A stretch of 64,000 nt of DNA from Bactrocera neohumeralis (Eukaryota; Arthropoda; Insecta; Diptera; Tephritidae). Numbering within the stretch: position 1 is the stretch's first letter; the number at the start of each line of letters is the position of its first letter. The notes below the pieces were generated by a model. It searched no databases, was not told the DNA's origin, and worked only from the letters and a program-made list of their open reading frames with translations. The position numbers and the translations under genes were made by a program. Location of the stretch: contig NW_026089623.1 of NCBI RefSeq assembly GCF_024586455.1, positions 16,000,236 to 16,064,235 of the forward strand. The letters are read 5' to 3'. This document shows, piece after piece, positions 1-10,281 of the stretch.

Positions 1-276
1 GTGTTACCCGCGGTTTATTAGGGAAAATAAATTGTGTATTAACAGTGAAAATAATAAGTATTCTTACACACTATACTACTTTCAGAGATTGCCCTTTCAT
101 TTATTGTGCCACTTTTAAAGGAAATTGTAAGAGTTTAAACTGGAAAGGTAAATTTGGGGGTATTATAGCGATTCTGAGTATCAATACCAACTCTCATATA
201 TATAAGTAGTTGCATCTCAGTTGTCATTACCGTGTCTATTGAGACCTGGAACTTAGTTTAATAATGTCTTGTTTTT

Positions 277-1686
277 CTACAAATTAGTTCTTAGGCGCCA
301 TGATGGCTCTTTCTCATAACCACCCTTCGTTAAAAAATTCTTGTAAACTCGGAGATTCAGCATTCTGCCTTCGCCCCTCGAGAAACGTTTGTGCGAAAAG
401 TCTAGGCTTCTGATCATTAACCGCTCTACTTTAGCCCATAACGGCGAAGCCTTGTTGTAGGCTTTTAGCTCATTTGCCGCAGTATCTCCCTCGATAATCA
501 GCACTGTCTGTCAGCAAAACACCCACCAAGATTATATTGCCACGAATATCTTGCAAGTTGCAAGTTTCAGAGTTTCGCTAAAAAGTATTGCAAAGCAGTT
601 GTCCAAGGACAAGCTGTCCGCGATGCTTCGTCTCCTTTCCTTGGACGTACTACGCCTATACAATGGATAACCATTTTTATTAATTTGCGTATCTTTTAAG
701 AGCGCGCGTGGATATTTTTTGTGCACTTTCCGTCCTTCATGCAAGAGGCTGTACAGTCCGTGGTTCATGCTTTTAGCAACGGTGTCACTTTTTATTTTCG
801 TTGGGTCGGGCAACTCTGAAACAACTTCGTCAATTTGGTTGGGACGCAATTTCTCTTTTAGCCACACTAATAAGCAGTCACCGTGTTTGCCAATGAATAG
901 AGTGCATGAAACACTGTAGCGCATCGAAGATCTGATCTTTAATGAGGAGAGCAACCAGTTTTTGTACATTTATACGAAAGACTCGAGCGACGATGTCGTG
1001 TCGGTCCGTTGGTTTTTGACCGGCTATCAGTTCCTTATTTATTTTGTGCCTAGTTGGCATAGGTCCGGTAATTACGCACTGTTTACGAACGACGACGGTC
1101 ACCATGTGACCCAAGCCATTCGGGTGGACATAGCCGACATTTGCAATAGCCTCTTGGATGTGTAAGTAGTTTTTGACACGCAGCTTGCTATGCTTTTGCT
1201 ATACTTTTTCATTTGCGTTAGTTTGAGAGAGTTTAAAATGATATCTCTATTGTCGCTTCCAGTAAATCAATTGGTACTGTAGGGAATCATAATGTCTGCA
1301 ATCCTGGCGAGAGAGGCATTGTATTTCAGCAATACGATATCTCTCGGTGTTGTTGAGTCAGCAATCGCAACCAGGGTAGCGTCCCGCTAGGTACGCGCAG
1401 TCTGACTGTATGATCACCTTCCAATTATCATCTGGCATATTACCTAGGGCGGATTTGCTGTATTTTAAAAACTTTTGCTCGCTGCAGGCCTTGAATGATT
1501 TGATTCCGTCTGTAAGTCTCCGCGTCACCGTCTCCTATAAATACATAAAAATTGGGTTTGTTCATTAAATGAGTGATCCTATTTTGTGATGCACTTTGCC
1601 TTTCACTGTGAACTTAGGGGAAATCCAGGCATAGCGAGAAGATTGCCGGTCCCGAATTAGTGAAAGCATGCGTTGCACCTTACACG
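277..1686 (-). pseudogene. Helitron Rep/helicase relic, downstream part
   Basis: Helitron transposases join a rolling-circle Rep nuclease to a PIF1-type helicase. Read on the minus strand, 1686-1400 gives FTVKGKVHHKIGSL and IYFIGDGDAETYRR-like text, typical of the segment just before Rep. Then 1114-880 gives DRHDIVARVFRINVQKL and HSIHWQTR, and 870-532 gives LVWLKEKLRPNQID and HKKYPRALLKDTQ, which are characteristic Rep-domain blocks. The stretch 504-277 gives DTAANELKAYNKASPLW, matching the helicase part. The blocks are in the right order but need several frame changes and contain stops, so it cannot be expressed. The upstream part of the same gene resumes at 2976, beyond a hAT insertion. The residues quoted are seen; the family assignment is from knowledge of Helitrons. 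Confidence 0.8.
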
Positions 1687-2967
1687 CAGTGGCATGGCTA
1701 GGTAACCAAGGGCCCTGAGACAAATTAAAAGCTCAACCCAAAAAATGAAAAGATACAAATACTTTAAAATTGCGAAGCTACTTAAGTTCTTTTTTGTGCA
1801 CTGCGGGGCAGCTAATAAAAATATTGAGCAGTAACAACATAAATTTCAATTAATACTTGGTGTAGGTTTGGCTAATAAAACGAACGGGTAAAGGTCGGGC
1901 CTATCAGCTGACTAAATAAAAATTATATTTAAAATTTTTGATCAAGTCGAAATTTAGCATTTTTGTTTTAATACTATCTGCTTCACTACGCTCATTTTTA
2001 TTAAGACTCTTTGATAATATCAAACTAACGAAGTTTTATTGCAGATATCGTATCGACCTTACTGGACCATCTAGTCAGATTTTAAAAACATAAGAAAACA
2101 TAATTTGAAAAAAGTCCTGGTATTAAACAGTTAATTATTATAAACTTAGAAATAATTATTTTTACCTTTGGGCGTATCACAAAACTTGCCGCAAAATATG
2201 ACCATATCGGGCGACAAGCTCTAAAAGGACAGAAAATTTTCCGAGGTATCCTTCCTGACTTAGGTCTTTTTGATGTCCTCTCAAAGCCAAATAACTCTTT
2301 GCTAGGGTAAGTTTGATATCGAATCATCATCCACTTTCACATGGTCGGCTGCGGAGGTATCATCAACTGCGATAATTGCCGAATCTTCTTCAATAGGCTT
2401 CTCACTATCACTATCAATAGAAATATTTTGGCTAGATGTACTTGCAGACGACTGATTGAAAAACTTTTCAATTTTCCTCAATTTTTGTTTGACATATTCT
2501 CTTTCTTGGCGTTGTTTGCGTTTAAATGCACTACTAGGGTTCTTCTTTTTATCCATAATTTTAGTTTTCTAGTTTATTTAAACAATGCAATGTTAGATTG
2601 TGCTCGAGTATGTAGGTACTCACTGTTCACTGGCGACGTTAAAAGTAAAATGAAAGGAAAGAGAAACACAATGATACGCCGCAAGTGTCGTTGGAGAATC
2701 CCCGGAAAAAAATTATCACCGTTAGTGTTAAATAAAAACGTACGTTTCACTGTCCGTCAAATTGACAACACTGCCAATCTACAGAAAGAATTTAGAGGAA
2801 TTCCCTAGGCATAACTTTTGACTGATTTTTCATGATTAAATTTGGGGTTGCAACCTGTCATATTTATTATGAAAATGGGAGTAATTTCCAATAGTTCAGT
2901 TCGATGAGATTTCTGTTAAGGATTCGAGGGCACTGCCCCGTCTAGCCCCTAGGTAGCTACGCCACTG
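1687..2967 (-). mobile_element. hAT element inserted in the Helitron gene
   Basis: The ends are inverted: the left begins CAGTGGCATGGCTAGGTA and the right, reverse-complemented, begins CAGTGGCGTAGCTACCTA. Flanking 8-mers are CTTACACG (1679-1686) and CTTACAGG (2968-2975), one mismatch apart, the 8-bp duplication expected for hAT. Outside these, the Helitron reading resumes on both sides, which independently fixes the boundaries. The interior holds only an N-terminal transposase-like ORF, so this 1.28-kb copy is internally deleted or decayed and non-autonomous. Confidence 0.85.
2302..2556 (-). pseudogene. hAT transposase N-terminal fragment
   Basis: An 84-codon frame opens MDKKKNPSSAFKRKQRQE, a lysine-rich start, and continues with a serine-rich and then acidic stretch. 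This resembles the N terminus of ZMYM1-type hAT transposases, which precedes a TTF-type zinc finger. Downstream translation in nearby frames shows FCGKFCD, possibly the remnant of that zinc finger, but it is broken by stops. No catalytic core or dimerisation domain is present inside the element. The family call leans mainly on the enclosing terminal repeats and the 8-bp duplication; the protein resemblance alone would be weak. Confidence 0.45.
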
Positions 2968-2975
2968 CTTACAGG

Positions 2976-3298
2976 ATTTAGGAACTGCCGATATCCAACA
3001 GGTTCACCTGTAAATAATCTTTTTAATGGTTCCATAATGGCTACTTTGCCTCCAGATCAACACATTTCCGCTCATTCTACTTTAATACCGCAGAATGGAG
3101 ACACACATTTTCCAAATATCCCCAAGAATTTGTGTTAAATACTTGCCGGAGATTTGTAAGTCGCTGAGTGGCTACGGTTCGTCGAGTGTTTGTCGCATCT
3201 ACTGTCTCAGAAGCACGCTTGTTAGGCATTAGCTGAGCATGCTCTCGGCGTCGAGAAATTTGTTTCATCAGGTGTTTGATAGGCCGATAACTGACCAT
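2976..3298 (-). pseudogene. Helitron ORF relic, upstream part
   Basis: On the minus strand the first part reads RRREHAQLMPNKRASE and RRTVATQRLTNLRQVF, an arginine-rich N-terminal region like those of Helitron transposases. It is followed in another frame by SGGKVAIMEPLKRLFTGEP, the conserved block found upstream of Rep. The reading stops at the duplication CTTACAGG and resumes across the hAT element at 1686 with RMLSLIRDRQSSRYAW. Frameshifts and stops show that it is dead. The block order and the clean junction make this one gene with the downstream relic rather than a second copy. Confidence 0.7.
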
Positions 3299-3505
3299 AC
3301 TTCGCGCATTTTCTTGCCTCTGCAGGTGTCTCTGTTGTACGCTAAGAAGTTAAGCAGATAGCATTTTCCTATCGGCGATCACCAGCTTGTGCAAAAGCTT
3401 CTTTAGCTCTGACTTCTGCATGACATGCATAATAAATTTTAGTCTATGAAATAGCTATTGAACTTGTTGGTTATATATTACAACTACTAATAATTCTATA
3501 TAATT

Positions 3506-4070
3506 CTAGTTGAATGATAGAAGGAATGAGATTCCTCTGCTTCTACCGGTGGTTGCTGCGTCGAATACTTTCAGAGCTGGAGTATTTTTGTTCATAAGGA
3601 CGATATGACCTAGCCAGCGTAGCCGTTGCTTTTTAATTCTTTGAACTATGTCAATGTCGCCGTGTATCTCATCGTTCCATCGAATGCCATATTCGCCGTT
3701 GCCAACGAGCAAAGGACCATAAATCTTTCGGAGAACCTTTCCCTCGAAAACTCGTAATGTCGACTAATCAGATATTGTCATCGTCCATGCCTTTCAAATT
3801 CAGGCATCGCGGCATAAAGACAGCTCCTTTTCGTGCTGTCAATAGCAGCTTTGTAATCGGCGAAGAGGTGGTGCGTGTTGACTCTAAGCCTAAAGCCATA
3901 CTGATAACATCCAATCAGTTTGTTGACAGTGGGCTTTAATTTTTCACACAATATGCTCGATAGAACCTTATATGTGATGTTGAGAAGGCTTATCCCACGG
4001 TAATTGGCGCAGATTGTGGGGTCTCCCTATATGTGGATTGTGCAGGGCACACCAATCGTTGGACACATGC
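3506..4070 (-). pseudogene. RTE-like non-LTR reverse transcriptase fragment
   Basis: The minus strand reads GDPTICANYRGISLLNITY followed by YKVLSSILCEKLKPTVNKLIG, the standard start of the palm of RTE/craft-type non-LTR reverse transcriptases. The segment 3712-3506 reads RIKKQRLRWLGHIVLMN and PALKVFDAATTGRSRG, the conserved C-terminal tail of the same proteins. The catalytic middle is missing or scrambled: only KAAIDSTKRSCLYAA-like text is left, and stops occur. It is a deleted, dead copy. The fragment at the right end of the window may come from a related element. Confidence 0.75.
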
Positions 4071-4429
4071 GCAAGATTGTTGTTATCTACCATCTGTATT
4101 TTGCTAACAATACGCAGACATATTTGGTTACATATTTTTTTATAATTAATTCATGGTTTAGCATTTAACAAATTTTTGCTCGCTTCATATTCATAGTACC
4201 GTTATTTCTAAATAATGGCGCATTCGCCATCTACCAACCAATAGTCATATAAGATGCAAGCAAATAAAATCGAAACTTGGTCTAATGGTGATTTAACAAC
4301 CTGTACATCAAATAATAAGGATAAACAACGTCCTTAAAATGGAAATTGCATTTTATGAAAAATATAAATTTTGGGACAAAGAAGTTCAGTGATGAAAAGA
4401 ATTAATTGAATTAATTTTTATTAACCAAA

Positions 4430-4720
4430 TGAAGAGATGACCATGGGCCATAAATGTGTTATTGGTGGTAGATCACTAATGGTGTGGCAGCAATTTTATC
4501 AAACGGCAGAAGTTATAGGAGTTCTTTAACTCTCGCCTCTAACTCACCTTAAGTCCATACTTAAATCAGATTGAGGATCTGTGGGGAATTCTTTCAGGAC
4601 AAATTTTTGCATCTTTCAAGTAATATGACAGCAACAATTTTGGCCAAATGGAATAAAATACATATGTGCGTGCTAAAAAAAACTGGTGGAGTCAGTGACT
4701 CATGGTGACCAATTAGTAAA
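4430..4720 (+). pseudogene. Decayed Tc1-like transposase fragment
   Basis: The plus strand gives SLMVWQQFYQ-like text, then a region translating close to NSP(D)L...NQIEDLWGIL. These match the VWG and SPDLNPIENLW blocks of Tc1-like DDE transposases. The first two catalytic positions are not recognisable, stops and frame changes are frequent, and no terminal repeats were found. It is an old fragment identified only by two blocks with the right spacing, so the call is tentative. Confidence 0.4.
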
Positions 4721-5121
4721 ATACATAAGGGTATCACAATCCCTTATTAAAACACTTTAAACTATTCGGGTTATAAAAAAAGATATATACTTGTATTTTT
4801 GCAAATATAAATATTTTAATTAGGAAAAATATTAGAATATAATTTTGTTGCTAAGTTTTAGTTCTTTTAATTATTACAGCCAAGAAAAAAATTATTAATT
4901 AATTGATAACAATTAAGAACTAATACATACTGCTTGATTATGACCAGATTATTTCTTAACATAATTCTATTAAAATAAAATATACTACCTATTTTTACTT
5001 TAGACTACTTACTATTTACAGATTTTTTAAAATCAAATCTTTTAAGGTGTTTCTTTTTACCTGAGGAACTCCCCAAAAACAAACAAGCAAAGAGTGTACT
5101 GTATGTTTAAATGTCGATAAG
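4721..5121. other. AT-rich spacer, nothing recognised
   Basis: Strongly AT-rich DNA without a persuasive reading frame, RNA gene or terminal repeat on either strand. Confidence 0.6.
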
Positions 5122-5720
5122 TCGGGTGATTTTTTAAGAGCTTGATAACTTTTTTTAAAAAAAAAACGCATAAAATTTGCAAAATCTCATCGGTTCTTTA
5201 TTTGAAACGTTAGATTGGTTCATGACATTTACTTTTTGAAGATAATTTCATTTAAATATTGACTCATGTGGTTTCAACAAGATGGCGCTACATGCCACAC
5301 AGCTCGCGATTCTATGGCCATTTTGAGGGAAAACTTCGAAGAACAATTCATCTCAAGAAATGGACCCGTAAGTTGGCCACCAAGATCATGCGATTTAACG
5401 CCTTTAGACTATTTTTTGTGGGGCTACGTCAAGTCTAAAGTCTACAGAAATAAGCCAGCAACTATTCCAGCTTTGGAAGACAACATTTCCGAAGAAATTC
5501 GGGCTATTCCGGCCGAAATGCTCGAAAAAGTTGCCCAAAATTGGACTTTCCGAATGGACCACCTAAGACGCAGCCGCGGTCAACATTTAAATGAAATTAT
5601 CTTCAAAAAGTAAATGTCATGAACCAATCTAACGTTTCAAATAAAGAACCGATGAGATTTTGCAAATTTTATGCGTTTTTTTTAAAAAAAAAGTTATCAA
5701 GCTCTTAAAAAATCACCCGA
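5122..5720 (+). mobile_element. Rosa-like (DD41D) mariner derivative with two 3' ends
   Basis: The two ends are about 140-bp near-perfect inverted repeats, starting TCGGGTGATTTTTTAAGAGC at the left and ending in its complement at the right. The right arm (5579-5720) is the natural 3' end of the transposase gene: its last codons, stop and 3' UTR. The left arm (5122-5262) is an inverted copy of that same 3' end, including the final codons, and it abuts the codon for the Met before the second catalytic Asp. The natural 5' end is absent. TA follows the right end; the left flank is AG, so the TA duplication is damaged there. Confidence 0.8.
5266..5613 (+). pseudogene. Rosa-type mariner transposase, C-terminal half
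   Basis: The 115-residue frame opens MWFQQDGATCH, carrying the second catalytic Asp (residue 6). It then shows SCDLTPLDYFLWG, where the Asp of PLD is residue 48, leaving 41 residues between the two Asp. That spacing is the signature of the DD41D (rosa) group of the IS630-Tc1-mariner superfamily, first described in Ceratitis rosa. The N-terminal DNA-binding domain and first catalytic Asp are missing, so it is not functional despite a clean frame. The same protein segment occurs in the copy at 57535-58298. Confidence 0.8.
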
Positions 5721-5722
5721 TA

Positions 5723-6041
5723 CATTCTCTTCATATGCATGAATTTGATACAATACAAAACAGATACACATTGAACGATGTATTACTAATTTAAACCTTA
5801 CTTCCTATTAATTGAAAATCAAATAAATTACTCTCTACGTTCTTTTCTTATGCGAAAATAGTTGGTAATAAAGCAGTGATGGACCTAAATTCTTTTGGAT
5901 TAAATTTAAGACAAGCAAAATTCTTTACTGGTAGAGTTAAACATTTCAAACTCTCATTCTGTTATAATAAATAGTAAAAAGTTTGAATGTAAGAGTTTGA
6001 GTTAATAACGAAACAACACTACGATTTGAATCTACATACAT
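5723..6041. other. Spacer, nothing recognised
   Basis: AT-rich DNA between the mariner derivative and the next MITE; no frame or repeat supported. Confidence 0.55.
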
Positions 6042-6042
6042 T

Positions 6043-6661
6043 TAGGCTGTTCACGATAAAGTGGTTATCGGGTTATGTGATTAAGTAAACAACAACAAAA
6101 TGCGGTATGACAAAATAACCAACTTTGACCAACCTAGGCCCTTGTTTACAGATTATGTGGTTGTTTGCTTATTTCCAGTGTTAGAAAGTCGGTGGAATTT
6201 TACTAAATGGCAGCACAAAAAATAAATAAAACTAAGCGAATGGCATTTCATTTAGATTTTCTTATTGGAAAATCTGCTATTAACAGCTGTTTTTTGTTTA
6301 CAATCAGCAAATTAAAAGCACAATGAAAAGCATCAAAAATCATCAATAACTATCAAAAATTATTATTTATGCAAAGAATTTTTTGAACCCTTAAAATTCG
6401 GTTTATTTAATAAGCACACACCTTCCAATAAAGTCCATTTCCTGAATAGCAGAAGTTATTTTAAATTCCATTATTTTGCTTTTTAAACTTTGTTTAGGCA
6501 TTTTATAAGTAGGAATTTCATTGAACTACAATTGTAAACAATGAACAGCTGTTTGTGTAAAAATAAGCAAATAACCATACATAGGATGTTCACGGAGCAT
6601 ACAGGTTATTTTTAATCTAATAATCACATAACCCGATAACCACCTTACCGTGAACAGCCTA
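6043..6661. mobile_element. MITE of about 0.62 kb with 40-bp terminal inverted repeats
   Basis: The left end reads TAGGCTGTTCACGATAAAGT and continues GGTTATCGGGTTATGTGATTA. The right end is its inverse with three differences. Subterminal pieces repeat inside (for example GTTCACGGAGCATACAGGTT near 6590, and ATAAGCAAATAACC). No coding potential is seen between the repeats. The superfamily is not clear because the exact target duplication is ambiguous in the T/A-rich flanks. Confidence 0.75.
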
Positions 6662-8099
6662 ATTGTACTATACGTGAGCCTATGTCATGTATTAATGTGG
6701 TACTAAAAAGCTATCATGTTTTAACTCATACATATAGTACATGACTGTTATAGAACAAAGTTTTTCGGACATTTGGGATTATTTCACATGACATTCATTA
6801 TTTTAGCAAGGGCTAAGATCTGCTGTGACCGAATATTTGATACTCACGCAACTTGGAGATCAATATCCATTATAAGTATAAAGCCAACCGATTTACCACC
6901 AATTTAAATTAGGTATATGGGAAAAAGATATTAATATTATGTATGGGCTAAGAGAAGTAGCGATTCAATCCATTTGTGACAAAGACAAACTATTATGTGG
7001 AAACGATTCTCTTCGAATTTCAATTATATACCTTACACACTGACAGATTTCGGTACAGTGTTAGTTATATGCACTGGGATCAACACCTGGTTTTCAAGCT
7101 GTAGCATAGGAATGTCAGCAAACTGTTTTATAATAGTCATGGACTATATGTATGAGTTCAATTAGTAATACATCTTTTTATGTATAACTTTTTTGTATTG
7201 TATCAAAATGATGCATAAGAAAAGAAAGTAGAGAACAATTTTTTTTATTTTAAATTAATAGCAACTAATGTTTAAATTAGTAATACATCTTTTTTTAAGT
7301 ATAACTTTTTTGTAATGTATCACAAATGCATATACTAGCAAAATTAATTACTTAAAAATTTATATAATATATAAAGAACCTATGGCAAATCTTAATTCAT
7401 AAATGAGCAAAAATAAATAAATGAACTAAAACTATTGCTTAAATTGTGAAAAATGATGCTTTCTTTATTGCATTAAAATACTTTCTAATAGATACATATT
7501 TAATAGATATTTAGATAAGCATTTCTCTGAATTTCAATAATCACACAACTATTATAAAAGTGAATATGTGTGCATGTTTGTTACTTTTTCACCACTAAAC
7601 GGCTGGAGCGTGGAGTTTCGTATAGACGTAGGTATTATCCTGGATTACCAAACAGGTTACGTTTTACTCCGCGAAAACATCTTATTCTCATATTTAGATT
7701 TTAACATACCATAAACCTACGCGCGTTCAGTCGCCTGTCGTAAAATCGGGACGCTCGAAGTCATGAGGGGGTGCACATAAGAACAACGAACCCGAACACC
7801 CAGACACGTATTCTATGAAGCTCTCTCTCGAGTGTAAAATTGTATGTATTTGACGCATTTGTTTATTGGTTTGTCGAATTTTTGAGTGGGGTTGTCATGT
7901 GATTTCATCTATTTTACACTGTGAAAATTTTGGTTATACTACTAGCTTCAATGGTTTGGGAGGTACATTTATACATCAAATATCTTTGAGCCACGCCTAT
8001 TTTCAAAGAGTCAAATAACAGTTTTATATAATATTTTATTTGTTCGTGGCAATTTATTTTTTTGTTTATTGAAATAAAACATATCTTAATATTTATCTA
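6662..8099. other. AT-rich spacer with a possible Helitron 5' end
   Basis: Mostly unassigned. At about 7543-7610 the text TCACACAACTATTATAAAAG followed by GTTTGTTACTTTTTCACCAC resembles the TC-starting 5' ends of insect Helitrons, but no matching 3' end was secured. Two short similar blocks (near 7165 and 7285, AGTAATACATCTTTTT) form a local direct repeat. Confidence 0.35.
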
Positions 8100-8240
8100 A
8101 GGTTACAGCTTGCACGGACATACGGACATTTACCCGGATTCCAACTCTTTTCGTGATCCTGATCACTTATATATCTATATATAACCCTATTTTTATATCA
8201 ATTAGTTTTAGACGATAAATGTTGCAAGATTATAAAAAAT
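8100..8240 (-). repeat. Old DINE-1-like (family B) remnant
   Basis: TACAGCTTGCACGGACATAC, then CCGGATTCCAACTC and CGTGATCCTGATCACTT, then ATATAACCCTA and TTAGTTTTAG, follow in order the 5' part of family B as seen complete at 60400-61462. The copy is diverged, and its GTCY microsatellite has nearly gone. Confidence 0.6.
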
Positions 8241-8470
8241 AGACAGTTTTCTAGCGCATAAAGCGGTTTGGCGTCAAGTAAGGATGTATGTTACTCAAGC
8301 CTTTCGCCTTTCTGGCTATTTTAAACGACATACAAAATAAAATGTCGTCGGAATTCGATAACAATGTTAAAATTTATATTCAATTGAATTTTATTTTTCA
8401 AAATCTACCATAGAGATAAAATATTATTTTTCTAATCACGAATTGATTTTTTACCATATTCAATTTGTAA

Positions 8471-9785
8471 GATATTCTACCCACTCGAAGTGTTACCTAT
8501 TCAAACGACTATAATTTTTTAGTTTGATAATATTTTTATTGATTTCAATGACAAAAATGTATGAAAATAATCAAAAATTTAGAATCCATTCACTTTAGCT
8601 CGATATGGCCACCTTTTGTCTTGACTATGGCCCTCAAACGGTCAAAAAACGAGTTGCATGCTGCACGAATGTGAGCTTGTGGTATTTTGGCCCATTCACG
8701 TACAATCGCTTTCTTGAGCGCATCCATACTGGTGTATTTTTTAGTCCGCACCTTGCTCTCTAAAATGGACCAGATGGAAAAGTCCATAGGATTTGCGTCT
8801 GGTGAATTCGAAAGCCATTGTGTCGACGAAATGAAGCGTGGAACATGATTTTTTAACCACTCTTGGTTAATTCTCGCTTTATGTGACGGCGCCGAGTCTT
8901 GTTGGAACGTCCATTCTTTCCGGCCGAAGTGTTTACGTGCCCACGGCTCTAAAGCACCTTCCAAAATATTTTCACGATAATAAGTCGCATTTACTTTGAC
9001 GCCGGGCTCGATGAAAACGACTGGAGAGCGCCCATCAGCGGTCACGGCAGCCCATACCATCACTTGCGATGGGAAATTACTTCGGGTGGCCATTCGTAGG
9101 CTTAAATTCTCGTACGTGCGTTCGGTCAAGTAAACACGGTCATTTTGAGAGTTTATGAATTGCTCAATAGGGAAATTCTTCTCATCAGAAAACACAATGT
9201 TCGGAAATTCGCCACGTTCGTGCAAGTGTAACAACTCCTTCGCTCTTTCGAGTCTAACTTTTTTTTGCTGCGGTGTAAGATTGTGTCCTTTTTGGAACTT
9301 GTAAGGCTTGACCTTTAGCTCATTTTTCAACAGTCGTTGCATTGAACTTTGCGAAATCTTCAGCTCTTTAGCCATTTGATTGCCACTTCGACGTGGATTT
9401 CGTTCAAGTCGAGCCTTCACTTTTCGAATCATCTCAGGTGATGTTGCTGTTTTCTTATGACCACCTCCATGGCGTTTTGCGATGCTGCCAGTATCATTGT
9501 AACGATTTATAGTGCGATACACAAACATTTTGTTCACTTCGAGATGTTTTAGCTGACGAACAATTGCTGCTTGTGATTTTCCAGCCAAATATAAAGCAAT
9601 CACACTATTACGTTTAAATTCCATCACGTATAACTTTTTTTTTCACACGACACAGACTAAAATGTTTTTGTACGCTTGTAAACAATGGAATGATTTGTTA
9701 TTGGTGTAAATTTAAGCGCGCTGTCATTAATAGTGTGGTAGTTATAGCAGTTTGAATTTGGTAACACTTCGAGTGGGTAACCCTG
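8471..9785 (-). mobile_element. maT-type (DD37D) Tc1/mariner transposon
   Basis: The inverted ends share ACCCACTCGAAGTGTTACC, with TTCAAAC and TATAA blocks further in, near 8478-8520 and 9741-9783. The right edge CAGGGTTACCC (reverse strand) is followed by TA. The outermost left bases have diverged. The length of about 1.3 kb and single intronless gene are standard for maT elements. This is the only DNA transposon in the window with an undamaged transposase frame. Confidence 0.85.
8590..9627 (-). CDS. maT family DD37D transposase, intact frame
   Basis: This is a cut-and-paste transposase of 345 residues, normal length for the family. An N-terminal helix-turn-helix region (about 1-110) contains two DNA-binding segments with a GGGHKK linker (54-59). 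The DDE/D core follows. The first catalytic Asp is D148 in VFSDEKNF, the second D244 in FQQDSAPSH, and the third D282 in SPDANPMDFSIW, with 37 residues between the last two (the DD37D signature). No stop or frameshift occurs. Translation starts at the first Met of MMEFKRNS, close inside the right terminal repeat. Whether it is still active cannot be told; the mismatched left repeat argues for reduced mobility of this copy, although the protein could act on others. Confidence 0.88.
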   Translation of the reverse strand: MMEFKRNSVIALYLAGKSQAAIVRQLKHLEVNKMFVYRTINRYNDTGSIAKRHGGGHKKTATSPEMIRKVKARLERNPRRSGNQMAKELKISQSSMQRLLKNELKVKPYKFQKGHNLTPQQKKVRLERAKELLHLHERGEFPNIVFSDEKNFPIEQFINSQNDRVYLTERTYENLSLRMATRSNFPSQVMVWAAVTADGRSPVVFIEPGVKVNATYYRENILEGALEPWARKHFGRKEWTFQQDSAPSHKARINQEWLKNHVPRFISSTQWLSNSPDANPMDFSIWSILESKVRTKKYTSMDALKKAIVREWAKIPQAHIRAACNSFFDRLRAIVKTKGGHIELK

Positions 9786-10281
9786 TATATATAATACCTA
9801 AAATACATCCTTGAACATAATTTTATACCAGTATTGAATGAAATCGTTCTACAGTATTCACGAAATTTCCACATATGTATATCATTCATACATTTTCTAC
9901 ATAGTCCGAGTACTCTAATACTAACTATACTGAATTCTTTTATTTATGTTATGCAGCGACTGCTGATAATTTTTATATGTAGCTCGATAGTAAAGATGAT
10001 AGTGCTGCAATTAATATTTACAAATACAGTGATATCAGAGGACAAATGTGAGCCGATTTTAAATATTTTTGGTACCAATCCATACCATTTTAAATAAGAG
10101 ATATACTTGATTAAATCAGAACATTCTACTTATGACCAATTTATAATCTTTAAGGATAATCAGAATAAATAACATTGAAAAGGTATGTCGAGTCTAAGTG
10201 AACACACTGACTGATTTTATCCAGTTTTAATATACTCAGCCTAATCGTAAACTTCGCGTGAATAAACCATTCTCATGTATT
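9786..10281. other. Spacer, nothing recognised
   Basis: AT-rich DNA; short open frames here lack recognisable domains and look like chance. Confidence 0.55.

Noticed and set aside
7543..8060. Complete non-autonomous Helitron
   Set aside because: Only a 5'-like TC end was seen; no stem-loop plus CTAG end followed by T could be assigned, so it is left as a possible fragment.
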